A stretch of DNA of 64,000 nucleotides from Cochliopodium minus (taxonomy: Eukaryota > Discosea > Himatismenida > Cochliopodiidae). Within the stretch, counting starts at the first letter, position 1. Each line of letters begins with the position of its first letter. A model generated the notes under the pieces. It had not been told where the DNA came from. It ran no database searches and saw only the letters and a list, made by a program, of their open reading frames with translations. Location: assembly GCA_024220525.1 (NCBI GenBank), contig JAMYWO010000065.1, positions 100,437-164,436 of the forward strand, read 5' to 3'. Shown here one piece after another: positions 47,392 through 60,157 of the stretch. A program made the translations under genes and the position numbers.

Positions 47392-50300
47392 TTATTTGAG
47401 ATTTTTCAACAAAGTTTTGAAAGAAGATTTAACAAGTTTGAAACCGAAATTTCCTGAGATTATTTCAAAATTTCCAACACATTCCGTTTGGAATTTCAAA
47501 TTATTTTTTTTAGTTTTGTAAGAAGAGACATGATAAGATTTTTTGTTAGGTTGGTTTGTAGTTACTTTGTTGGTATGTTGGGTAGGTCCGTTGGTATCTC
47601 CACTTTTTTTGCTGACAGATTCGTACTCATCAAGCTGATCTTTTTCGTGATAATAAAAAATGTCAGTTATTCTCTTGTGTCCTTTTTCTTGTGCTGTTTG
47701 CTTGGCATTTTTAAACTTTTTAATATAAAGAATAAAATTAAATAAAATGTATAAAATGATAAAAGAAATTAAAAAAATTTTACGTCAAACTGTTTTTCAT
47801 GGTTGGCACCTTCTTTCAATAATTTTATCACCACCTCCTTTAAATTTTTTGAAGATGCGTAATAGAGACAATAGTCCAAATCTGAAAAAGAATAAAAAAA
47901 TAAAAAATATAAAATTAAAAATTAAATAAAAATAAAAATTAAAATAAATAAAAAAATATTTAAATAGAAGATTTTTACCATTAGCCCCACTTTTTATGAG
48001 GAGATCTATCATTGGAATATTTGACTTTTCGCATGCATAATATAGACAGCTTTTGTCCTCGTCCAAGGGGTCTCTGAAGTTAGGATCGGCTGTAAATTTG
48101 AAGATGTAATCAAAAATTATAATTAAAAAATAAAAAATAAAAGAAAATAACAAAATTAAGATATTAAAATAAAAAAAGAAAAATAAGATAAGATAAATAA
48201 ATGAAAAAATGAATAAAATTAAATTATAAAAAATAAATCAATTAAAAATAAAAAATAAAAAAATAATAAAAATAAAATAAAATAAAATAAAATAAATTTA
48301 AAAGGAAAATAAAATAAAAAAAATAAAATAAATAACATAATAAATTTTAATAAAAAATGAAATAAAATAAATTTATACAAATAAAAATAAAAATAAAAAT
48401 AAAATAAAAAAAATAAAAAAAATAAATAACAATAAAAAGGTTTTAAACTAAAAAAAAAAAAAATGAAAAAAAAAACCTTTGTGTCCAATCATAAATTTGG
48501 CAACATTCAAAGAAAACTTGTCACTCAAACCAGAAACAGCCAACAAAGAAAAAGAAATCTCTTCAACGCCCTTCTCGATCAAAAACTTCATGAAATCGAG
48601 GTTGATGTGATGGGAAGCGTAGTAAAGGGCGGTCTTTCTTTCATTGTCGATGGCGTTGATGTCGGCCTTGCTGTCGATCAAGAAAGAAAGGAACTCTATG
48701 TTTTTTTGGATTTTGGATTTACAGTAGCTTATTGGCAAACTGTCCATGTTACAGTTTCCTTTACAATTAATAGAAAAAAACAAAAAAAAATAAAAATCTT
48801 ATATTAATCAAATAAAATTTAAAAAAAACAAAAAAAAAATAAAATTTTTAAAAAAAACAAAAAATAAAATTTTTTAAAAAAAAAACAAAAAAAATAAAAT
48901 TTTTTAAAAAAAAACAAAAAAAAATAAAATTTTTTAAAAAAAAAAACAAAAAAAATAAAAATAAAAAAAAGTAAGAATAAATCGCAAAAAATGAATGTCA
49001 TTTTGAAACACTCTATCATATTTTTTTATTTCAAAAGAAAAAAAATCATTTACTCGAAAAAATTTTTTTTTCATTTTTACATTAATTACTTGTTTTAAAT
49101 AGAAAATAAAAAAAAAATTAAATGAATTTTAAAAATAAATAAATAAAAAATAATAAAAGAAATAAAAAAATAAAATAAATCATTAAAAAATGGTTAAAAA
49201 ATTTACCACTGTTGATGAGAAACCTCAAAATGTTTTCATCAGTGCTGGTGAGGCAGGAAATGCCAAACGCTTCGTCAAATTGTGTGGAAGCGCCGTTCTC
49301 TACAAGTACTTTTATTTGGTCCAAGTTGCCGTTGTATGAGGAGTAATAGAGTGGTGTTTTGTTAAATTGGTCCATTGTATTTACCTTTTAAATAAAATGA
49401 AAACAAAAAAAATAAATAAAAAATAAAATTTAATGAAAAATAAAATAAAAAATAAAAAAGAAAAAATATTTTTTAAAAAGAAAAATTTTAAATCACAAAA
49501 TAATTAAAAGTAAAAAATAAAAATAAAAAAATACAAATTAAAAAAAAATAAAAAAAATAAAAAAAATAAAAAAAATAAAAATACAAAATAAAAATAAAAA
49601 TTCAACTAATATAAATTAAAAAAATATTTTTGAAAGAAAATAAAAATTTAGAAATTAATTGATAATCAATTAAAATGAATAATCCATACATCTGCTTTCA
49701 ATGAAATGAGTTTTTTGAGATCAATTTTGTTGTTGCCAGATTTGCAAGCGCTCAACAAAGCACCGTTAAAATCTCTACATCCCTTCTCGTACAAAAAGGT
49801 GAAGAAGGAGTCATCGGAGGTTCTGGAGGAATAGTACATCGCTGATTGTTGTAAATGGTCTGTTTCTTTGGCAGAACTTCCGTTATTCAGCAAAAGTTTA
49901 GCTGTTTCTGGTTGAAAGGAAAAAAAAAAGAGTAAAAAATTAAAGTGAAAGTAATGATTAATAAATGAAAATAAATAAATAAATAAATAAATAAATAAAA
50001 AATAAATAAAATTAAAAATAAAATTAAAAGAATTTAAGAAATGAAAACAAAAATATATTAGTAAATGCATATTAATGAATAAATAAATAAAAAAAAAAAA
50101 TTGAATAAATAAATCACACAAAACAAAATAAAGTTTTAATGAAAAAATTAAAATAGAGCAACAAAAATTAAAAATAAAAAAAAATTAAACCCAAATCTCC
50201 CTTGGAGCAAGCGTTCAGGAAAGAAGATTCACGTTCAACAAGAAACTTATTTCCGCGATCTTGAGGCTTGCCTCCTTTTTGTAAGATGAACTCAACTAGC

Positions 50301-51733
50301 TCAAGGTTGTTTTTGGAAATGGCGTAACTCAAAATGGAAACATCATTATCGTTTTTGAGGTTGGGAGAAGCTCCCTTCTCGATAAAATATTTGACTGGCG
50401 GAAAAAAAAATAAAAAAAGTAAATAATAAATAAGAAATAACAAAATAAAAAATAAATTTTAATGAAAAAATTAAATCATATTTTAAATGAAAATAAAAAA
50501 AAATTGCTTAAAAAAATATAATATAATAATAAAAAATGAATCAAAAAAAAAAATAAAATATTTAAAAACCTATTTCGGTACTGGGCCTGTCAATGTCGAA
50601 CTGAGCCGACAAGGCTTTGTTTAACAAGGGAGCCAAATTCTCGGGAAGATCTTTGCTTTCGAGCATCAACTTTACAAGGTCGAGGCGTTTACTTTTGGAG
50701 GCGAAATAGAGAGCAGGTTTCTTGAAAAAATCATCGAGTTTGTCCACCCTTGCTCCTTTTTCTATCAAAAACTTGACCATTTTTTGATTGGCCTCGATTT
50801 TTTGTTGATAGATTATTGGATCCATTTGTGAATAAGCCAAATAATCTATTTTAATATTTTTTTTATTTTGAGAAAAAAGTAAATGTAACGAAACATTTCA
50901 AAAAATATCTTAAAAGATTCTAATTTAAAAAGTTTAAAGAATAATTTATCAAACAAAAAATGTTAGAAAATAAAAGAGTTTCAAAGAAAATTTTTTTTCA
51001 CAAAAATCATTTAAATAGAAAAAACTCATAAATAAGTAAAAAAAAAAAAAAAGAATATTCTTTTTATATATTTTTAAATTTCACCTTCGTTATAGAAACA
51101 ATTTGAAGCACCAAACAAACATCTTTGAATGTCCTTGGATCTCAATTTCAAAAGATAGTTCATAAGATCTGTGTTGGCATAGTAACCTGCATAGTACATC
51201 CCCGAAAGATGTTGGCCGGGTTCGGAATCTATTTTCCCTCCCTCTTCGAGCAAGTATTTGATCAACTTCAAGTTTGGCTCTTCTGTATCACATGCATGAG
51301 TCAATGCTATTACGTATTTACTCAAATGAAATTGGGTGAGGGAACTTTTCAATCTTGGAAAAAAATATTTTTTATGAAAAATATAACAATTAATTAATTA
51401 AAATAATATTATTAATATTATCATATTATTGTCATTTTTTTTACAATTGTATCACCAATTCAAGATTTCCTATTTATTTTATTTTCAACAAATGTACATT
51501 TATTTTTTCCATTATAATTCTACACAAAAATATATTTTTGATATCTCCACTAAAAATAATGAATGTGGTGGAGATTTATTTTATATACCCATTTTACATG
51601 CTATATATATTGGATTTCTTCCATATTCATCAGTCAAATTCATATCCACTTGATTCATCGCCAATAATTTTTTCATCGTCTCCAAACTCCTGCCTATCAA
51701 AACATTTTCATTTATCAATTCGATCTTGCCCAT
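47392..51733 (-). CDS. Ankyrin-repeat protein
   Basis: Ten exons (51589-51733, 51085-51353, 50570-50845, 50191-50394, 49690-49917, 49207-49384, 48477-48758, 47979-48089, 47784-47881, 47392-47715) total 2115 nt, 704 residues, starting MGKIELINENVLIGRSLE. About 12 to 14 ankyrin-type repeats follow one another (LIKYLLEEGGKID; MVKFLIEKGARVD; VKYFIEKGASPN; LKADVNTMDQFNKTPLYYSS; LIDSKADINAIDNERKTALY; IDLLIKSGAND). Many have Tyr-Tyr in place of the usual His-Leu-Ala. Most introns cut the repeats in phase 1. The last exon leaves the repeats (AKQTAQEKGHKRITDIF) for a polar tail rich in Lys, Asn and Ser. It is presumably a protein-binding scaffold; the partner is unknown. It shares a 166-bp divergent promoter with the plus-strand gene at 51900. 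Confidence 0.85.
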
Positions 51734-51899
51734 ATGATTTGATGATCTTATCTTGATCTCTCTCTTTTTTTTTTTTTTTTGTTTGTTTTTTATTATTTTT
51801 TCAGTTAAAAATAATCATTCATTTTGAGAAAGAGGATTTTAAATAGGATGAATATCATTGCATTTTTATAATCAACTGATTTCTAAATTAAAATAAAAA
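51734..51899. promoter_or_regulatory. Divergent promoter
   Basis: Only 166 bp separate the start codons of the ankyrin gene (minus) and the 2OG-like gene (plus). The stretch holds an A/T-run block near 51766-51780 and must contain both promoters. No specific factor site is recognised. Confidence 0.5.
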
Positions 51900-54800
51900 A
51901 TGGAGGTAGTAATTGGAGATTTTTTGAGAAATAAAATCGACGAAATTTTTGATTTTGAATGCAATGAGATGGATAACATCATAAGTTACCTCAAGATCGA
52001 GAATTATGGATACATATCATTCCCTATGTCAAATCAATTGCTCCCAGATTTGTTTAAAAACCTAGATATCTGCCAAGTAAAGAATAATACATCAATAGAG
52101 TAAGTGAATTTATTTTTCCCAAATTAATATTTATTTTATAAAATATATTTTTTTAAATAAACTACCTTTATACAAATCTTGTTAAAATAATTGAAATAAA
52201 TTGATTTTTTTTGGATCAAATTCTTTAATAAGATTGTTTTTGTACAGAAAAAATTTTGAAATTGAAGGCAACAAAATAGAATCTGTTGAATACAAAGACA
52301 AGACATTATTTAAAGATTTGGCCAAGAGTTTTGGGATGAACAAGAAAAATTATGACTTCAAACCAGCCATGATAAAGTTTGTAGGAGAGGGAAATCAGAT
52401 GTTGGATCCCATCGTCGACAAAAACACGTTTGTGAGAATTGTAGTGCAGCTACCTTGTGATTTCAAGGGAGAAATAGAGTTGATAGGAGGTAATATAAAA
52501 AATTTGGTTGCATATAAATAATTTGGTAATAAAGTATTTATCGAAATTCTTTTTAAATAAGAAACAAAAACTTTGAAGGGAGAAAAAATATTCAAATTTG
52601 AAAACACCGTGAAATGTGTCAAATACGTGGCTTATAACCAAGGAGCAACCTTTATAAGCAAAGTGACCGAGGGAACAGGATTGTTCGTTTATTTCGACTA
52701 TTCTCCTGTTACAAAAAAAAAAAAACTTGCGGTCGACACCAATGAATCAAGATTGCAACAATTTAATGCTTTGAATTATGTTTGGGCTGACCAGTATGAA
52801 AATAATTTGACTGACATTCCATATATGGCTTATCCACTAGAACAGGGGTGATTTTTCTTTTTTAACTTTTAATATTCAAATTTTTTTTATTTTATTTTTC
52901 TTTAATTTTTAATCAGATTAATTAAGAAACTAAGTTTTTGTTTCCAACAAAAAAAAAAAAAAATTTAGAAAAGAAAAGGACGAGAAAATGATCAAATATC
53001 TCTTCAAGGCAAACGAACATTCAAAGTATAAAATGGGAATGTATCTTGTTAAAGTCATTGCGAGAGCCGAAAGAACGCAAGGAGAACATCCACATCAAGC
53101 TTCGTTATTCAAGTGCCATTACAAAGAGATGGAGATTCTTAAGAACGATCTAAAATATTTGGAGGGCAAAGTTTATCCAAAACAAAGAAAAATCGATGAT
53201 TACAACCCTTTTTACAACAAACTCAAAACTTATTTTGATTTTGACACTCATTTGATAATACACGATAAGAAAAAAAGTATCGAATTATTCAGCGAAAACT
53301 ATTGCGAAGCGGCTGTATTCTCTCTCTTTTTTTTTTTTAATCTTCTTTTCTTTTTTTTTAATAATCTTTATTCTTTTTTCTTATTAAACCTTTTTTGAAC
53401 AAATTAGAAAGGTAGAGGAAATATGGTCGTAAGAGATAAATACACGAGAAAATTCATTCTTTTTTTCCCCGAGCAATTAAAGCCCCACTTCACGTATAAC
53501 CAAAACTCAAGCGATTTCATTGATAAAGTATTAACAGAGAGCCCCGAAAACAACATCCTCAAAGAGAATTGGTCAACCGAGACGAACTACTTACACACGC
53601 TAAGAACCAAAAGATTTATTCATGTTATCCTCCTTATCTTGAAAGCTTATCAAAAGAACGTTTCTTTAAAAACGAACACGCTTTTTAAAATTCCTAAATA
53701 TTTGAACTACATCATCATAGGTTTTCTCTCAATACCGAACCATAAACTATTCGTAATAGCCAGAAATTTCGTAGAATTGAACGCCAGCCAAAGAGACCTT
53801 TTCCTGTCGATTGTCTTTCAGAACAATTTTTTCTGCCTCTCTTTCCCCATTTTTAAGAGCATTTGCAACAATTATAGCTACCAATTTGACTCTTTTGAAC
53901 TTCCCAAGGATTTTAAATATAACACTGATGTCATCATTAGAATTTTCAATACTTTTGGATACGAGGTAATGTTTTAATGATTTTTTTTTTAATTTTTAAT
54001 TTTTTTTAATTTTTAATTTTTAATTTTTTTTAATTTTTAATTTTTAATTTTTTTTAATTTTTAATTTTTAATTTTTAATTTTTAATTTTAATCAATCAAA
54101 AAAATAAATCTTTTCAAAACACATTTATTTTTTATTGTGGAAAAAAAGTATTATGAAAGCAATCCATTTTTCGAGAATAAACTGATAAGCTACCACTTTG
54201 TCAAAAAAGTGGCCGGAATTTTCGGAAAAGAAAAGTCACAAAAACTAGTGGAAAACTTTGTCAGTACTCTACCAGTAGAAAGATGGCTGAAAAAAGACAA
54301 AGTCTACAAATTCTTCATGATTTTCCAAAAATGCGGTTTCGAAGGTGAACAATACACCAGATTCCTAACCAAACAAATTCCTGTCATCAACGAAATGATT
54401 TATTTCGTCATAGAAAATTGTGATTCGGAAACGTCTAAAGAAGCTTTCTTCAAGTTTTATTTGGAGTCCATCACGAGAAAAAAGCTCCGCCCTCCCAACT
54501 ATTCCAATTCCAAAAACAAGGAACGAAGACAGATCAAGAAGACTTTGTTTAAAGATTTTCTTTGGATTGTGCATAAGAACAAGAAATTGTTGAGTTATGA
54601 CTTTGTTCTCAGCTTTTTGAGGCAGAAGCAAATTCTTTTTCTCACCAAAATGGAAAACTTTCAAGTTCCCCAGCCTCAATACCAACCTTTGAATGTCTCC
54701 ACTGACAAGAAAGAGATCAACGAGTTTCTGACCGACTCAAAAAGAATTGTTGGGGTTTTCTCAGTTAAATTCGTCAAAGATTTCAATGAAATAAAGTAAC

Positions 54801-55392
54801 TCCTAAAAATTAAGTTCAACAATTTTTACTATTTATTTATTTTTTAATATTTTTTCCATTTTTTTAATATTTTTTCCATTTTTAATATTTTTTTATTATT
54901 TTTCATATTTTTAAATTTTTTATGTTTTATTGTTTGAATAAATATCTTCCCTTATAAATATGCCAGATGTAGTGTTTTATTTATCAGTTCAAATTTTGAA
55001 TAAAAATTTGATTAAAGTAAAAATGTATCAATTTAAATATCTTAGATAATTATTTTTATTTTTTACCTTTTATTTTTTTTATTTTTTTATTTTTAATATT
55101 TATTCTTTTTATTTTAATTTTAAATAATTTTGATATCAAAAGGAAGACCCTTGGCAATTATGTCAAATGCGAACGCGAAGGAAAGAACCCAGTCAAAGTA
55201 ACTATCACCAAAATTCCAAAGAACAACAACTCCTATCAAAAACTAAAGAAGAAATATGAAGACAGCCTCCTCAGGCTAGATCTTTTGGCCCAAGTCCTTT
55301 CTACTCAAAACGATTTAAAGAGAAACGAGAAAGATGAAATTCTTGAAGAGGGCCAATCCAAAAAATTAAAGATTGACCAGAACTCAAACTAG
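51900..55392 (+). CDS. Large protein with a degenerate 2OG-Fe(II) oxygenase-like domain
   Basis: Seven exons (51900-52099, 52248-52489, 52562-52847, 52969-53314, 53408-53965, 54149-54795, 55143-55392) total 2529 nt, 842 residues. Residues about 65-200 follow the prolyl-hydroxylase-like pattern: MIKFVGEGNQMLDPIVDK, then FVRIVVQLPCDFKGEIELIG, then FKFENTVKCVKYVAYNQGAT and SKVTEGTGLFVYFDY. Related proteins have HxD before the LP strand and EHEV after the WAAFYSD strand. Here these read MLDP and GATF, so the iron ligands appear lost. The remaining 640 residues are helical and charged with no domain I can name. The C-terminus is basic (KLKIDQNSN). A structural or regulatory role is more likely than catalysis. 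Confidence 0.7.
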
Positions 55393-55612
55393 TCTGAGTT
55401 AAATTATTTATGTTTTTAATTAAATTAATTTTTTTTTATTTTACTTTTTTACTTTTTTATTATTTTTTTTAGATAATTAATTCTTATTTAATATAATATT
55501 ATTTTATTGAAAAGAAATATGGGATCTATTCGACCTTTAAAGATGTGGATGAAATATGATATCAATTTTGAAGGAATGTGATCTATTTTAAAAGAATTAA
55601 ATTATTTTATTT

Positions 55613-57733
55613 TTAAATTTGGGAAAAATGATAAAGATATTTTATGATTATGTAAACAATTCCTTTTATAAGCGATTTTGCTTCAATCCTTTGAGATAAA
55701 CTTCTATGTTTTGAAATCAACAAAAGAGTTAAAACTTTGTCATCAATTTCAGATTTCCAAAACTCATGATATTCTTTCCTCCAAACTATTTGTTTTTTGG
55801 AAACTAAAGAAATTATATCCAGATAGTTCTCGGGTTGTGAATCTAGATTGAATAATTGTAACGTATATAAAAAACATTTTTCATGATCAATTTTTTTGAG
55901 CTTATAAAACAGAGTTAGGGTCCACAATGAAGAAAGATCATTTAGTTCCGCACCTTTTTCTAAATAAAAAATAGATTTTTCAAGATCTTTTTTGACACCT
56001 AATTCCCCATTTTCATAGATTCTAGAAAGGATTTTGTTGGACTCTAAATCTCCCAAACGAGCTGCTTTGTCAAGATAAAATATGTATTTTTCCAAATTGT
56101 TAAAATGGTTTTTGTAAACATTCGCCAAATTAAAAGTAGAGTCTATAACTCCTAAATCTGAAGCTTTGGTGTAAAGCTCAACAGCTTTCTCAAGATTTTG
56201 AATGCCTAAATAATAATTAATAAAAAATAATAATTAAAATTTTAAAAAACAGAAAAAATATTTCACCATATAACCCAGCATCGTAATTAGCACCCAACAT
56301 TGCCATAGCCTCACCATCATTCAACTCTATTGCTCTTTCTAAAAGTTGAATGGATTTGTTAGCATCTTTTTCTAACCCAATAGTTCCATCACGATAATGA
56401 ACAGATAAATTTCTCATTGCCAAAGTATTTTCCATTTCAATCGCACTTTCCAAGAGATTTTTTGCTAATTCGTTAATACCTTTTTTATTTTAAAACAAAT
56501 TTTAGAACAATATTTTTTTTTTGATTAAAATTTAAAAATCAATAAAAATAATTGTTTTAATAATCAACTAAAGCATAAAAAAACAAAAATCATTTTTTTT
56601 TTGTTATACCAAAATCAGCATAAATAAATGAAAGGTTAATCATACAACCACTGTTTTTTAATTCTACACCTCTCTCTAAATATTCTTTTGCTTTTTGAAT
56701 GTCCCTTTCAATATTTCCATTATAAAAAGCCAGTCCCAAACACGAGTAAGATTCGCTTAATCCCATAGAACACGATTTTTCGTAAAATTTTCTTGCTTTC
56801 ATTTTATTATTTTTTCTATTCTTAAATAAAAATAAAATAAGATGAAGAGTATATCAGGTTTGATGGATTTATAGGAACAAGATGTTACAATAGGGATGTC
56901 CAAAAATATTACAACAGTTTAAATTTTGTTAGTAAAAATATTATATCCACTAACAAAGTTGTAATATTTGGATATGTCTAATGTTACAATGTTAGAGCAA
57001 TATTTTGTGTATATCATTTTTTTGTAAATAAAAAAATATGTGGAACATATATGTTCACCTCAAAATCTAGTAAAATGAAAGAGAATGTACAAAATCTTGA
57101 TTAAAATGAATATTTCTTTCAATCGAAGGTATATAATTTATTTAGCATTATTTTTATATCATTCTCTATTACAATGAAAAGATATATCTCGTTGATTATA
57201 CAAAGGGATTAAAAAAGTTGAAATAATTTTAAAAATTTACATAATAAAAACCAGCAAGATAATGTATACAAATTGCCATCTCGATATCTTGTTTTTCAGG
57301 TTTATCTTTGTTGTTTTGATAATATGAATTGAATAGGTCAAAACACTTTTCAAAATCTTTCTCGCATTCCCATCCTTGAAATATCTGATATGCTAGTGCG
57401 ATTTGATTCCCTTCTTCTTCAACCAATTTCAAGCATAATCTGATTGCTTCTTTTTTATTCATCTTTACGCCTATTCCACAGTTTAAATTGAAAATCTTTT
57501 CAAGTTTATTTTCTTTTGGATTTTTTATCTCTTCAATATCTGATTTTGATTTCTTTGTATCTGATTCTTGATTATCTTTAAGATCAATGTCTATCTTTCT
57601 TTTCTTTTCATCTATATTTGATAGTGAAATGAATATTGAGTTTATGAAATTATAAAATGCATCTTGGATGGAATGATGGATAATCGAACAAGATACTGAT
57701 TGAATATATATTACCTGATAATGTAATTTCCAT
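55613..57733 (-). CDS. Sel1-like repeat protein
   Basis: Five exons (57715-57733, 57241-57611, 56610-56820, 56267-56479, 55613-56205) total 1407 nt, 468 residues. The first exon is only 19 nt (MEITLS plus one base). After a charged N-terminus come about eight Sel1-type repeats of 36-38 residues (ARKFYEKSCSMGLSESYSCL; AKEYLERGVELKNSGCM; SIQLLERAIELNDGEAMAML; AVELYTKASDLGVIDSTFNL; SIFYLEKGAELNDLSSL). Sel1 repeats form alpha-solenoid scaffolds in ER quality control and signalling. No kinase or membrane segment is fused here. Intron 2 contains the best-preserved MITE copy, with likely target-site repeats. Confidence 0.85.
56882..56990. mobile_element. MITE copy C, best preserved, in an intron of the Sel1 gene
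   Basis: Inverted arms GATGTCCAAAAATATTACAAC (with one offset base) and GTTGTAATATTTGGATATGT flank a core with CCACTAACAAAG, the complement of the core in copies A and D. The element is bounded on both sides by the direct repeat ATGTTACAAT (56882-56891 and 56981-56990), a likely target-site duplication. Confidence 0.75.
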
Positions 57734-58082
57734 TTTTCTTTTTTTTTTGTTTTTTTATTATAAATTAATTTTTTGAATATATTTTCATTTTCTTATATTT
57801 TTAAAATCTTCACAGGCCAACAAATGTTGAGTTTAAGTTACTACTTTCAAAAAAAGAGATAGCTTCTCGACAAATGATCTTTTGTCAAAAAGTCATTTTT
57901 ACTCAAAACTTTTTTCAGAGATAACTAGAAAGATGAAATTCTTGAAGAAGGCAAATCAAAAACCCTTTAGATTGATCGAAACCTAAATTAATTTAATTAT
58001 ATGTTTATAATCAAATTTTTTTTTTTTTGTAAATTTATGAAATAAAAAAAGGAGGTGCCCAATAGGCAAAATATTAATCTCT
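57734..58082. other. Spacer upstream of PH gene
   Basis: A/T-rich. It holds a short stretch similar to the end of the 2OG-like gene (GATGAAATTCTTGAAGA near 57933; compare about 55333-55350), followed by a run of T. Probably a small duplicated scrap. No gene seen. Confidence 0.4.
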
Positions 58083-58652
58083 ATGAACCTCATTTCTGAT
58101 TTTGGAGGTATTTTCATTTCCAATAATAAACTTTTGAATAATATATTTGAAAAAGAAATAATCAAAGAGGGATATGTGATCAAGAGTGGTCAATTAAATA
58201 AAAATTGGATGAAGAGATACTTCACATTATATTCAAAGGGGATGGTATATTACTACAAAAGAAAAGATCAAAAACCTTCTCAATCATTGGGTAAATTTAA
58301 TTTGAACTTTATGATCGATATGAGATTGTCTTCAATGGAAATCTTGAACAAAAAATATTTGATTGAATTAGAGATCAAAAAGGAGGATAGTGAGAGAATC
58401 ATGAAATATAAATTATCTTTTTTTGATCAAAAGGAACAAATGGATTGGTTCAACACAATGAAAAAAGGAAATATTCATTGGACAAAAGATAACCACAAAT
58501 ATTTTGAGGATACGAATATTATTCTTTTTCTATTGATGATAAAGGAGATCAAGATGAGATGTGGAATACAACAAATTTTCCCCAAACCTCTCATATACCA
58601 TATTTTCTCTTTATCTATTGATCCTATCTGGATCAATTCGAAAAAATTATAA
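58083..58652 (+). CDS. PH-domain protein
   Basis: Single exon, 189 residues. A PH domain covers about residues 25-130: IKEGYVIKSGQLNKNWMKRY, FTLYSKGMVYYYKRKD, LIELEIKKED and the closing helix with conserved Trp (QKEQMDWFNTMKKG). The basic residues of the first loop (K-S-G-x-x-N-K-N-W-x-K-R-Y) suit phosphoinositide binding. The C-terminal 60 residues are hydrophobic and helical (IPK-like LIYHIFSLSI), possibly an F-box-like end. The first ATG is used; no upstream exon is needed. Confidence 0.8.
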   Translation: MNLISDFGGIFISNNKLLNNIFEKEIIKEGYVIKSGQLNKNWMKRYFTLYSKGMVYYYKRKDQKPSQSLGKFNLNFMIDMRLSSMEILNKKYLIELEIKKEDSERIMKYKLSFFDQKEQMDWFNTMKKGNIHWTKDNHKYFEDTNIILFLLMIKEIKMRCGIQQIFPKPLIYHIFSLSIDPIWINSKKL

Positions 58653-58996
58653 CGTGTTTATTATACAAACCGAAATTAATAGTTGATATCCAACTAGAAA
58701 GCCCATCAATATTTCAACAAAATTGTGAGTTGGCCTCAATAATTGAAATACAAACATTTAAAAAATTTAAAATTTCAATAAATCATATTTTCAAACTATT
58801 TGCTTAAGGAAAAATAATTTTCATAATTCACCATACACTGTATTATCAATTGTAATTTAGAAGTTAAATCTCCAATATAGTTGAGAATGATTTTAATAAA
58901 GAATAAAAACAAAACATTTAAAATATTTAAAATTTCTCAAAAAATCGTTTTTCGACCCTTTGAATTATTAAATTTAATTTTGTTCATGAATTGGGA
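58653..58996. other. Spacer holding a dispersed repeat
   Basis: Intergenic A/T-rich sequence between two convergent genes. It contains the dispersed repeat at about 58804-58893 (see findings). Nothing else recognised. Confidence 0.6.
58804..58893. repeat. Dispersed repeat, copy 2
   Basis: Second copy of the repeat at 3632-3730 in the same orientation, with CACCATACACTGTATTATCA and TAGAAGTTAAATCTCCAATA. Confidence 0.7.
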
Positions 58997-59972
58997 TCAA
59001 ACATTGTGATATCCAAGAGATTTTATTCCTATGAGATTTCCTTCTCTGGTCTGAGAGTAAAGATAATAATGGACTTCGTTCCATTCATCATCATCCATGT
59101 AAGTGGTGGCAACTTGGCGTGTGTGAAAGCAAAAGATTTTTGTCCTGTCCAAAAACTTGATATAATTTTGAAATTGTTGTTTCTTTTTTTCAAGATCTTT
59201 CATATCAAACGATTCTGTGTCTCCATCTTCTTCTATGATTTCTTTATTTTTAATAATTTTTAAATTTGAATTTTTATTTTCAGAAAAAAAAATTTATACC
59301 AATATAAGTTGATGCATCATTGCGTAGATCAGTTTCAATATCATCAATATCAAATACAGCCTGATGATCGATATGGTCATCATATTCGTCCTTTTCGAAA
59401 CTTTTCTCATCGAACAATTTGATCCTATCTTCCTCTGGGATCTCCTTCTTGGGTGCATCCTTGGATAGATTGTATGGATAATAGCATATCTCAAATGTCA
59501 AAGGATTATCATCACCAACATATTTGATAGGAGATTCATCTGTGCAATATATTGGTATAATGAGATTCATGATATGGATATCTCTGCATAACATCTTCCA
59601 ATTGATCTTGTCTATATTACCCTTCTCCTCCAAATGATCCATTTTCAATATCTTTGGGACGAATCTAACTTTATCACAGGCCAAATTTGTCAAATTGCAT
59701 GGCAATATCATCTCTCCATGTTCCTCTGTTTTTAATGGATTATCTGTATGTCTATTCCTCCTTTTCATCACCATCTCAGCCCTCATCTTGAAGAATAAAT
59801 TCTTCCATAGCACATTATCCTCATCCATTATCCTCTTGAATGATTTATTAACGGATGAATATCTGTTGAGAGTTGGAACATCCATAAATGAGCCGATAAG
59901 TGAGATCAAATTTTTGGGAAGTGAATTAATTGTAGTTTCTTCTACCTTTATCTTTTTGTTTATGTGATCCAT
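58997..59972 (-). CDS. F-box protein
   Basis: Two exons (59300-59972, 58997-59241) total 918 nt, 305 residues, from MDHINKKIKVEETT. The F-box is near residues 12-55 (INSLPKNLISLIGSFMDVPT, then LNRYSSVNKSFKRIMDEDNV and LWKNLFF). The rest is acidic and polar (PEEDRIKLFDEKSFEKDEYD), ending in a segment with DRTKIFCFHTRQVATTYMDD. No Kelch, LRR or WD repeats are seen, so its target cannot be guessed. In-frame ATGs further upstream (59996) lie in A/T-rich leader and are less likely. Confidence 0.75.
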
Positions 59973-60157
59973 AATCAATATTTTTTTTATATTCAATATT
60001 TATATTCTGTTAAAAAAATTTTTATATAATTTTTTATATTATAAAATTTAAATTTCAATTGTAAAATAACTTTTTGATCAAAAAAATACAAAAATATTAT
60101 TCAAAATTGAAAAATTTATGATTAAATAAAAATATCACTATAATAAAATTAATTTTC

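Noticed and set aside
47488-47745. Plus-strand hydrophobic frame resembling a membrane protein
   Set aside because: It overlaps, on the other strand, the last exon of the ankyrin gene, which has a clear repeat ending and consistent phase.
48200-48450. Long low-complexity A/T open frames (Phe/Tyr/Leu or Lys/Asn-rich)
   Set aside because: Intron microsatellite sequence; no base balance or homology of coding DNA.
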